Positions 16,930 to 23,717 of a stretch of DNA of 31,452 nucleotides are shown here, piece by piece. The notes below the pieces were generated by a model, which was not told the origin of the DNA, did not search any database, and saw only the letters and a program-made list of their open reading frames with translations. Both the position numbers and the translations under genes were made by a program. Position 1 is the first letter of the stretch. Each line of letters begins with the position of its first letter. The stretch is from JARDZI01 sp041639705 (GTDB taxonomy: Bacteria; Bacillota; Clostridia; Clostridiales; Caloramatoraceae). Location: positions 1 to 31,452 of the forward strand of contig JBEQBT010000008.1 of NCBI GenBank assembly GCA_041639705.1. The letters run 5' to 3'.

Positions 16930-17246
16930 ATTTTGGTTCAATATTCAATTCTATTCCAATTCCTTTCTAGTATTTTAATTTTGCTACTCCCTTTAACAAC
17001 TTAGATGAGTTTTAGAAATACTGATACTTCAATATCTATTTAAACTCCTAAAAAAGGAGAGTAGTAAGGGAAGTTATTTGGCGCCAAATTTTTCTTTTAA
17101 AACTGATAGGACTTTCTAAATCTCTGTTCAAAACTTCTGGCGGAATCACCTCTTTCTAAGTACATTGGAAAGAATAATGTTTTTGGTGGAATCACACCCT
17201 TTCAAAAAGTTTTACTGAACTTAGCTTTTACTTATATCCTTTTCTT
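16930..17246 (-). ncRNA. Possible small RNA or micro-ORF transcript
   Basis: From a strong minus-strand promoter (17281-17253), transcription would start near 17246. The transcript would contain two similar small hairpins, GGTG-TGATTC-CACC (17198-17185) and GGTG-ATTC-CGCC (17150-17139), each preceded by GAAAG; their stems differ by a U-A to U-G change. It also holds a 14-bp palindrome (17089-17076) and a long-range pairing of 17064-17053 with 16994-16984. A 32-codon frame from GTG at 17195 to TAA at 17097 (contains FPMYLERGDSARSFEQRF) overlaps both hairpins but has a poorly spaced ribosome site. I do not recognise it. It may be a regulatory RNA, a small protein gene, or a remnant. Confidence 0.4.
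17076..17089. promoter_or_regulatory. Perfect 14-bp palindrome ATTTGGCGCCAAAT
   Basis: A GC-cored palindrome in very AT-rich DNA, about 160 bases downstream of the minus-strand promoter. It could be an operator or a hairpin tip. No known regulator is assigned. Confidence 0.35.
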
Positions 17247-17252
17247 AATTTT

Positions 17253-17281
17253 ATTATAGGATTTATGCAGGAAATAGTCAA
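17253..17281 (-). promoter_or_regulatory. Near-consensus sigma-A promoter on the minus strand
   Basis: Read on the minus strand: TTGACT (17281-17276), a 17-base spacer, and TATAAT (17258-17253). It points away from the binding-protein gene at 17685 into a stretch with no annotated gene, and is one of the two best-matching promoters seen in the window. The rest of 17282-17622 is AT-rich and I see nothing else in it. Confidence 0.65.
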
Positions 17282-17622
17282 TAGTATTTCAAGAAAATTT
17301 TTGGAATATTCTTATAATTATTTTTAAAAATCATGTGCAATACCATGTAAATTACTTAGTACCAATGATTGTCCCAAGTATTAATTTTAAAAATTATTAT
17401 TCAGATAATTTGATTTTTATGAGAATAGTAAATTATTGGAATATAATGCAATAAAACTTTCATTATTCTGAAAATATAACTTGCCGGATTATATGCTTAT
17501 AGCTTTTAAAACCTTTCAAAATAAAAAGAATTGTTCATGTAAAATAATGCATTTTTTCCTACTTATAATTAAGTGAAAATGATTCCTTTATATTTTGATA
17601 TTATTCACATTTTCTGTTACAA

Positions 17623-17651
17623 TTGAAATAACTGAGTTTGTTATTTGTTAT
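17623..17651 (+). promoter_or_regulatory. Possible promoter of the sensory cassette
   Basis: TTGAAA (17623-17628), a 17-base spacer, then TGTTAT (17646-17651), which matches the -10 consensus at four of six positions. The GTG start at 17685 would follow about 27 bases after the transcription start. It is the best candidate in front of this gene, but weak. Confidence 0.3.
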
Positions 17652-17684
17652 CTACAAAGTTTATTAATAATGGAGGGGAAAACA

Positions 17685-19319
17685 GTGAAAAAACAGTTCA
17701 AAATTGCCATACTGACTTTTATCCTAGTACTTTTTTTTGCTGTTGCTGCAGTAAATATTAGTAAAATAACTAGTCTATATAATAATCTTATAAACTCCTT
17801 CAATGGTACAAATATTAAAAAAATACTTATAGTAGGTCGCGCAAATGATTCAATAAGTTTGGATCCTGCAAATACTACGGAAATGGATTCGATAAAGGTA
17901 ACTGTTAATATATTTGAAACTCTTGTTAAATATGAAAAAGAAGGAAGCAGTATAATACCTGGTCTTGCTGAGAGCTGGAAATCCAGTGAAGATGGAAAAA
18001 CCTGGTTATTTAATTTAAGGAAGGGTGTCAAGTTTCAGGATGGAACAACTTTTGATGCCAATGCAGTTGTATTTAACTTTCAAAGATGGATGGACACGAA
18101 TAATCCTTACCACGATGGACAATTTAGTTACTGGAATTATGTGTTTGGTGGTTTTCCTGGATTTATTGAAAGTGTTAAAGCTCAATCAAATTATACAGTT
18201 GAAATAAAGCTTTCTAAACCCTATGCTCCATTTTTAAATACATTAGTAATGCCCGTTTTTGGAATTGAGAGTCCCAAAGCCATAAAGGAATATGGAGATG
18301 AAGTGTACAAGCATCCCGTAGGAACAGGACCATTTAGTTTTAAAAGCTGGGAACAAAATAAAAGTATTATTCTTACTCGTAATAATAATTACTGGAATAC
18401 TCCTGCTAAGGTTGATGAATTAGAATTTAGAGTTATTCCTTCAAGTCAAGATAGGTTAGAACAATTGAAGAGTGGAAAAATTCATATTGCAGATAATTTA
18501 GGCCCTGACGATGTGGCTGTTATAGAAAGCAATCAGTCCCTACAGCTATATTTGAGACCAAGCTTTAATGTTGGATATATAGCTGTAAATAATGGAAAAA
18601 CTCCTTTTAACAATAGACTTGTAAGAAATGCAATCAGCCATGCCATAAATAAGGAAGAAATGATCAAAGAGGTTTTTGCAAATATTGCAAAACCTGCAAA
18701 AACCCTTATTCCACCGACCCTGTGGGGATATAATGATAGTATTGAGGAGAGTGAGTACAATCCTAAAATATCTATTCAGCTTTTAAAGGAGGCAGGTTAT
18801 CCTAAAGGGTTTAAGACTACTCTGTGGGTTATGAATAGCTCCAGAAATTATTTCCCAAAACCTCTTGAGACAGCTGAGTATATTAAAGAAAGTCTAAAAA
18901 AGGCAAATATTGAAGTTACAATTAAAACCTTTAATTGGGATGAATATTTGACAAGAATAAATAATGGAGAACATGAAATGGCTTTAATTGGATGGACAGG
19001 TGATAATATGGATCCTGACAATTTTCTTAATACTCTTTTGTCTTCTGAAAATGCCAAGCCAGGTTTAGTAGGTAATTATTCTTTCTATAAGAATAAAGAA
19101 GTAGATCTTTTACTAACGCAAGCCAGGGAAACTAATAACATTGTATTTAGAAAGGATCTTTACAGGAGACTCCTAAATATTGTTAACAGTGATATGCCTT
19201 CAATTCCTCTAGTGCATACAATGCCAGTAATAGCAACACAATTGTCAGTAAAAGGTTATATACCTTTCATTACAGGAGTTGAATCACTGGAAAACGTCGA
19301 TATTGATATAAAACAATAA
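17685..19319 (+). CDS. Membrane-anchored solute-binding protein, SBP family 5
   Basis: A 544-residue protein of the peptide-binding (DppA/OppA) family. GTG at 17685 follows GGAGGGG by seven bases; an in-frame ATG at 17670 overlaps that site and is less likely. The N-terminus has one hydrophobic helix (about residues 7-25, IAILTFILVLFFAVAAV) but no lipobox cysteine, so it appears to be held by an uncleaved membrane anchor or exported with a signal peptide. Family motifs include SLDPANTTEMDSIKV, LAESWKSSEDGKTWLFNLRKGVKFQDG, HPVGTGPFSF and the C-terminal DMPSIPLVH. No permease or ATPase of this transporter class is adjacent. It is followed after 18 bases by a small anchored protein, then a kinase and regulator, which suggests a sensing role. 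Confidence 0.88.
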   Translation: MKKQFKIAILTFILVLFFAVAAVNISKITSLYNNLINSFNGTNIKKILIVGRANDSISLDPANTTEMDSIKVTVNIFETLVKYEKEGSSIIPGLAESWKSSEDGKTWLFNLRKGVKFQDGTTFDANAVVFNFQRWMDTNNPYHDGQFSYWNYVFGGFPGFIESVKAQSNYTVEIKLSKPYAPFLNTLVMPVFGIESPKAIKEYGDEVYKHPVGTGPFSFKSWEQNKSIILTRNNNYWNTPAKVDELEFRVIPSSQDRLEQLKSGKIHIADNLGPDDVAVIESNQSLQLYLRPSFNVGYIAVNNGKTPFNNRLVRNAISHAINKEEMIKEVFANIAKPAKTLIPPTLWGYNDSIEESEYNPKISIQLLKEAGYPKGFKTTLWVMNSSRNYFPKPLETAEYIKESLKKANIEVTIKTFNWDEYLTRINNGEHEMALIGWTGDNMDPDNFLNTLLSSENAKPGLVGNYSFYKNKEVDLLLTQARETNNIVFRKDLYRRLLNIVNSDMPSIPLVHTMPVIATQLSVKGYIPFITGVESLENVDIDIKQ

Positions 19320-19337
19320 TATGTAGAGGAAAAGAAT

Positions 19338-19949
19338 ATGAAGATAAAATCTATTATATTAAAATCTATTATACTAGTAATATTGATTGCCGTTGGAATA
19401 TTTTTTTTAAAGAATAATGTGTTTGAGAAGAAAAAGGATATGAATATTCTTTTGTTACCAAGTCTACCTAAACCAATAGCTAAGGAATATGCTCTTATAA
19501 CCTCTGCCGGTCAAAGTACTGATGCATATATAATTAGTGATATTGCAAATCAGCTAATGATTCATAACTATTTTATGCCCCAAGCAGTGTCAACTGATTT
19601 GAAAGGCATAAATACTGTTGTATTCGTTGTTGGATACAGTCCTTTTGGAAAAAAGCTTATTGGTACAGACTATGATAGTGAGAAAAAACGTATTACCGAG
19701 CTTCTTGAAAAATCAAAAGAAGAAAAGCTTGTTGTAATAACTGTATATATTGGCGGCAAGAAGCGCCGGGAAAAGGAGACTGATGAGCTTCTTAGGCTTA
19801 TTGGACCATTTACAAATTATCTAATATCCACAAAGGAATCGAATAAAGATGATTTTTTATCAGAATTAGCAACTGAAAGTAAAATACCTTTAACCCTAGT
19901 AAATGAAGTAAATGATTTATCAGAACCCTTTGCTTCTGCTTTTCGATAA
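19338..19949 (+). CDS. Small membrane-anchored protein, function unknown (possibly DUF6305-like)
   Basis: A 203-residue protein with one N-terminal hydrophobic helix (about 8-27) followed by a soluble domain facing outside. The domain begins with PSLPKPIAKEYALITSAGQS and contains alternating strand and helix segments (TVVFVVGYSPFGKKL, KLVVITVYIGGKKRR), suggesting an alpha/beta fold. I believe this resembles the DUF6305 family but cannot check. ATG at 19338 follows GAGGAAAAG. It sits between the anchored binding protein and the histidine kinase in the same apparent operon, so it may be an accessory part of signal detection. The polar GKKRREKE patch is notable. No enzymatic motif is recognised. 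Confidence 0.75.
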   Translation: MKIKSIILKSIILVILIAVGIFFLKNNVFEKKKDMNILLLPSLPKPIAKEYALITSAGQSTDAYIISDIANQLMIHNYFMPQAVSTDLKGINTVVFVVGYSPFGKKLIGTDYDSEKKRITELLEKSKEEKLVVITVYIGGKKRREKETDELLRLIGPFTNYLISTKESNKDDFLSELATESKIPLTLVNEVNDLSEPFASAFR

Positions 19950-19996
19950 ATACAAGGTTTACTAAATGTATGCTATACTAATTGAGAGGTCTTTTT

Positions 19997-21376
19997 ATGG
20001 TAGAAAATAAAATCGTGCATTATAAAATTTCTATGGTTGGTGGTATCTTATTAATATTACTGGGAATGTTATTTCCTTTGATTACCCAAGCTGCTTGGAC
20101 TAATATTATATTTAAAATTAGGGATGGAATAAATGCTGGAGATAGTGGACATTTAATACTGGCAGGGGCTTACATGAGTGTTTTATATGCTATTCAGAGC
20201 ACATGTATATTTTTAGGAGTAATACTTATAATATATTACACCAGGCTTAAATTGGCATTTAATGAATTCAGAATATACATTGTTTGTACTACTTCGATTA
20301 TTTCTTTGCATATTATAAATTCTTTTATTTTTGATATGCCCTGGGAGCCGGTTCCAACAATACTTGCTCTATTAATTACACTATTTATTTTCGAAAAACT
20401 CCTATGGGAAAGGAATAACTTAATTCAAATCACAATAATATCCATTCAAGTTTTTTTTGCATTTCAATGGTTGAATATAATGCCAATTTTCTCAGTATAC
20501 TATATGGGTCAAAGTGATATTCCAGTTAGTATTAAAATAGCAGGGATATACCTAAAGGCTTCATCAGTACTAAATTTTACAGGCTTTGCATTTTTTTTAC
20601 CTTTTATATTTTCAGCATTTATTACTACAATAATGTTTATTATTTTCTCGCAAAATATTAATATGATGAAGGATAATTATAAAAAAGAAAATGAAATAAA
20701 GGATATGAAAAGAAAAATATTGGAGAATGGAATCTATATGGAGGTTAAATCTCTTGTACATGATTTAAAAACTCCACTTGTAACAATCAGAGGGTTAAAT
20801 TCCTTGATTGGGGTGTCAAGGGATGAGAAAAAGCTTGAAGAGTACAGTGAGAGAATTGATAGTTCTGTAGACAAAATGAGTGAAATGATTTCATGTTTTC
20901 TTTACGAAACGTCAAGGCAAAAATTGCAGGGGGTAGATTTAATAAATTATATAAGAGCACAGCTTCCACTAGAAGATGATTCAATCAAAATAGATATTAA
21001 AATATCAGATGAAATGCCATATGTATATGTTAATAAGATAAGAGTAGCAAGAGCTATTATTAATATTTTGGAAAATGCGATTATTGTGTCTCACAAAAAT
21101 TCATACAAGCATATAATTTTTGAGGTAGAACCTGTTGATAATGGAATTAACATAATTGTTCAAGATAATGGAATTGGGATAGAAGAATCAGACCTTCCCC
21201 TTATTTGGGAGGTAGGGTATTCTAAAAACAATACATCAGGGTTAGGACTTCCATTTGCAAAACAGATAATAGAAGCTAATGAAGGAACCATAAATATTAT
21301 AAGTGAACCCAAGGTAGGTACTACTGTTACTGTTTTTCTACCTTCCATAAACATACCTTCAGACAGTAGCTCATAA
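19997..21376 (+). CDS. Multi-pass membrane sensor histidine kinase
   Basis: A 459-residue kinase that would phosphorylate the response regulator encoded next. ATG at 19997 has GAGAGGT six bases before; the in-frame TTG at 19982 overlaps that site. The first ~225 residues contain about six hydrophobic segments with short loops and no large extracellular sensor domain. The phospho-accepting histidine is H255 in VHDLKTP. The ATP-binding domain shows NILENAI (N box), DNGIGIEESD (G1) and GLGLPFAKQ (G2). The lack of a sensor domain fits a kinase that detects signals through a partner, here possibly the anchored binding protein and small protein upstream. It is separated from the regulator gene by 33 bases. 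Confidence 0.9.
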   Translation: MVENKIVHYKISMVGGILLILLGMLFPLITQAAWTNIIFKIRDGINAGDSGHLILAGAYMSVLYAIQSTCIFLGVILIIYYTRLKLAFNEFRIYIVCTTSIISLHIINSFIFDMPWEPVPTILALLITLFIFEKLLWERNNLIQITIISIQVFFAFQWLNIMPIFSVYYMGQSDIPVSIKIAGIYLKASSVLNFTGFAFFLPFIFSAFITTIMFIIFSQNINMMKDNYKKENEIKDMKRKILENGIYMEVKSLVHDLKTPLVTIRGLNSLIGVSRDEKKLEEYSERIDSSVDKMSEMISCFLYETSRQKLQGVDLINYIRAQLPLEDDSIKIDIKISDEMPYVYVNKIRVARAIINILENAIIVSHKNSYKHIIFEVEPVDNGINIIVQDNGIGIEESDLPLIWEVGYSKNNTSGLGLPFAKQIIEANEGTINIISEPKVGTTVTVFLPSINIPSDSSS

Positions 21377-21409
21377 TATGTAAGTATTTTTATTCCAGAG
21401 GTGATTTGC

Positions 21410-22057
21410 ATGAATGGAACAAGTACAGGTAAGAAAATCGTTATAATAGATGATGAACCAGATATTCAATATACTATTAAAGAAATATGCCTCTATGGGG
21501 GATGGGAGCCAATAATTGCAAGAAGCGGAAGACAAGGGATGGAAATGTGCAAAACCCATAGTCCCAATTTAGTGATTGTTGACTATCATATGCCCGACTG
21601 GGATGGTTTAACTACTGTTAAAAGAATCCGGGAGTTTAATAGTGTTGTATCAATATTGGTTCTTACAGTTGATGAAACTCAGGAAATTGCAGAAAAGTTC
21701 ATTGCAGCAGGTGCAACGGATTTTGCTATCAAACCTATTAAGTCACCAGATCTTATCTCAAGAATTAAAATCAACCTAAAAATAAATGAAATTCAAATGG
21801 GATTTCTAGATGAAAAAAAGCAAGTTTTAATAGATAAGGGTATTAGTCCTGCCACATTAAGTATTATTTGCGATTTTCTAAGGGATCAATCAGATGGACT
21901 TACTATAGAAGAGATCACAAAGGGTGTGAACCTTGCATATCAAACTGTACACAGATATATACAATACCTTGTAGAGAAAAGGCATATAGAAATTATTCCT
22001 ATTTATGGGCAGCTTGGTAGACCTAAAAACAAGTATAGATTGCCAATAAAAAAATAA
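21410..22057 (+). CDS. Response regulator with C-terminal helix-turn-helix (CitB/DcuR-like layout)
   Basis: A 215-residue regulator. ATG at 21410 follows GAGGTGA; an in-frame GTG at 21401 lies inside that site. The receiver domain (about 8-122) has the acidic pair D14/D15, phosphorylation site D58 (VIVDYHMPDWDG), T86, and K108 (AIKPIKSPD). After a linker, residues ~140-215 form a DNA-binding domain with LTIEEITKGVNLAYQTVHRYIQYLVEKRHIE, like the C-terminal domains of CitB/DcuR-type regulators, ending in GQLGRPKNKYRL. Such regulators often control solute transporters. The gene ends inside a strong terminator stem. The importer starting at 22400 is the natural target candidate, by position only. 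Confidence 0.9.
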   Translation: MNGTSTGKKIVIIDDEPDIQYTIKEICLYGGWEPIIARSGRQGMEMCKTHSPNLVIVDYHMPDWDGLTTVKRIREFNSVVSILVLTVDETQEIAEKFIAAGATDFAIKPIKSPDLISRIKINLKINEIQMGFLDEKKQVLIDKGISPATLSIICDFLRDQSDGLTIEEITKGVNLAYQTVHRYIQYLVEKRHIEIIPIYGQLGRPKNKYRLPIKK

Positions 22058-22088
22058 CTGCATTTAGCTAGTTATTTTTTTATTGGCA
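22041..22088 (+). terminator. Terminator overlapping the regulator's stop codon
   Basis: A perfect 19-bp stem (22041-22059 with 22070-22088) whose left arm includes the last codons and the TAA of the response regulator; the right arm holds a run of seven T. It closes the sensory operon and separates it from the importer operon. Confidence 0.85.
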
Positions 22089-22168
22089 TCCTGAAGGATA
22101 ATGAAGAATCTTCCCAATGGTGCCTATTAAGATCCTTCGCTTCGCTCAGGATGACAGAGAATAGAACC
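22085..22168. repeat. Dispersed palindromic repeat, degraded copy
   Basis: GAAGAATCTTCCCAATGGTGCC and GATCCTTCGCTTCGCTCAGGATGACAG (22131-22157 for the latter) match the repeat at 28550-28623 closely in the loop and right arm. The left arm is mostly replaced, keeping only CATCCTGA. It abuts the regulator's terminator. Repeats of this TCATCCTGA/TCAGGATGA kind are widespread in bacterial genomes. Confidence 0.65.
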
Positions 22169-22341
22169 ATACTTCCTTAGCAATGACAAAAAAGAGGATT
22201 TAATATTTTTAGTAATAATATATTTAAAAAACATTCAGAGAAATATGTTATAAAAATAGGAGAAATCTAATTTACTGCGAAATATATATGGAATAACTGA
22301 ATATAAATATAATAATATTTATATTGGAGCCTCAAATACAG

Positions 22342-22374
22342 TTAGTTTTAGAAAAGCTTTGCTTTTCATGCTAA
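22342..22374 (+). promoter_or_regulatory. Leader hairpin just before the DUF3798-like gene
   Basis: GAAAAGC (22351-22357) pairs with GCTTTTC (22361-22367) around TTT, with an outer TTAG/CTAA pair. It ends about ten bases before the AAGGAGGGG ribosome site and may influence initiation or mRNA stability. Elsewhere in 22169-22399 there are TATAAA and TATAAT at 22302-22313 but no matching -35 box, which would fit an activator-dependent promoter. Confidence 0.3.
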
Positions 22375-22399
22375 TAAAAAATCTAAGGAGGGGAACTAT

Positions 22400-23617
22400 T
22401 TGAAAAGATTGCTAGCTTTAATTTTGGCAGCATTACTGGTTTTAGGAACAGTTGGATGTTCAAAATCAGGCAACAACACAGGAAAGACAGCAGGGGATGG
22501 CAAACCCCATATTGGAATTGTAACAGGTACAGCATCACAGGGTGAAGATGAACTTAGAGGTGCTGAAGCATTTGTTAAGGAGTACGGTAGCGTAAAAGAC
22601 GGTGGAATTGTACAACACGTTACATACCCAGATAACTTTATGAATGAACCGGAAACTACAATCTCAATGATCGTAGGACTTGCAGACGACCCGCAAATGA
22701 AGGCTATAGTAGTAAACCAGGCAATTCCTGGAACCTCTGCAGCTTTTAAGAAAATCAGAGAAATAAGACCTGATATAATTTTATTAGCAGCATCACCACA
22801 GGAAGATACTAAAATGATTGAAGAGGCAGCTGATTTAGTTGTTGATGTTGACAATGTAAAACGTGGTTATTTAATGATGCTTGCAGCTAAGAAAATGGGA
22901 GCAGAAACATTTGTTCACATTTCCTTCCCAAGACATATGAGTATTGAGCTTCTATCAAGAAGAAAAACAATATTGGAACAAGCTGCTAAGGATTTAGGAA
23001 TTAAATTTGCATCTGAAACTGCTCCAGACCCAATGAGTGACGTTGGAGTACCAGGAGCACAACAGTTCATACTAGAAAAAATGCCATCTTGGGTGGAAAA
23101 ATATGGTAAGAATACTGCTTTCTTTGCTACAAATGATGCACAGACAGAACCTCTATTAAAGAAGGTTGCTGAACTTGGAGCCATATTTGTAGAGCCAGAT
23201 CTTCCATCACCAATAATGGGATATCCTGGAGCATTTGGTATAGATCTTAAGGAGCAAGCTGGAGATTGGCCTGCAATACTTAAGAAGGTTGAAGAAGCCG
23301 TAATTGCAAAGGGTGGAGCTAAGAGAATGGGTACATGGGCTTATTCCTATGGCTATACTTCTACACTTGCGCTTGCAGAGTTTGGTAAGAGAATAGCAGA
23401 AGGTACAGCAAAGAAGGAATCCTTTGATGACCTAATGGCTACTTTTGGAAAATTCACTCCAGGTGCAGAATGGAACGGTTCATATTTTTATGACCTTGCA
23501 ACTAAAGAAGAGAAGAAGAATCATGTAATGATATATCAGGATACTTATGTATTTGGACAAGGTTACCTTGGACAGACAAAGGAAGTAATTCCAGAGAAGT
23601 ATAACAATATAAAATAA
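22400..23617 (+). CDS. ABC-transporter-linked binding lipoprotein (DUF3798-like)
   Basis: A 405-residue exported lipoprotein with signal peptide and lipobox ending at C20 (LGTVGC). The mature part begins HIGIVTGTASQGEDELRGAEAF and looks like a type I periplasmic-binding fold; I recognise it as resembling the DUF3798 family. Start is TTG at 22400 with AAGGAGGGG placed well. It is first in an operon with an RbsA-type double ATPase and two permeases, so it is almost surely their substrate-capture subunit. This importer class normally uses BMP-family (nucleoside) or sugar-binding proteins, so the ligand here is open. An intercistronic hairpin at 23629-23667 follows. Confidence 0.85.
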   Translation: MKRLLALILAALLVLGTVGCSKSGNNTGKTAGDGKPHIGIVTGTASQGEDELRGAEAFVKEYGSVKDGGIVQHVTYPDNFMNEPETTISMIVGLADDPQMKAIVVNQAIPGTSAAFKKIREIRPDIILLAASPQEDTKMIEEAADLVVDVDNVKRGYLMMLAAKKMGAETFVHISFPRHMSIELLSRRKTILEQAAKDLGIKFASETAPDPMSDVGVPGAQQFILEKMPSWVEKYGKNTAFFATNDAQTEPLLKKVAELGAIFVEPDLPSPIMGYPGAFGIDLKEQAGDWPAILKKVEEAVIAKGGAKRMGTWAYSYGYTSTLALAEFGKRIAEGTAKKESFDDLMATFGKFTPGAEWNGSYFYDLATKEEKKNHVMIYQDTYVFGQGYLGQTKEVIPEKYNNIK

Positions 23618-23628
23618 TTAATGATTTA

Positions 23629-23667
23629 TGCATTAGGAACGGTCTATATTAGTCTGTTCCTAATGCA
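23629..23667 (+). terminator. Intercistronic hairpin between binding protein and ATPase genes
   Basis: TGCATTAGGAACGG (23629-23642) pairs with CTGTTCCTAATGCA (23654-23667), with one G-U pair and an 11-base loop; ATTATTTAT follows. Such stems after a binding-protein gene often cause partial termination or protect the 5' message, giving more binding protein than ATPase. Confidence 0.65.
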
Positions 23668-23717
23668 ATTATTTATAAGAAACGGTTATTTCGACTTATA
23701 GATTAGAGGTGAATTAA

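Noticed and set aside
17685..19319. Binding protein as the partner of the DUF3798-linked importer
   Set aside because: SBP family 5 proteins work with Dpp/Opp-type permeases, not with RbsA/BMP-type ones, and a terminator separates the two operons.
22302..22313. TATAAATATAAT as a full sigma-A promoter for the importer
   Set aside because: No TTGACA-like box lies 16-18 bases upstream of either hexamer; kept only as a possible activated promoter.
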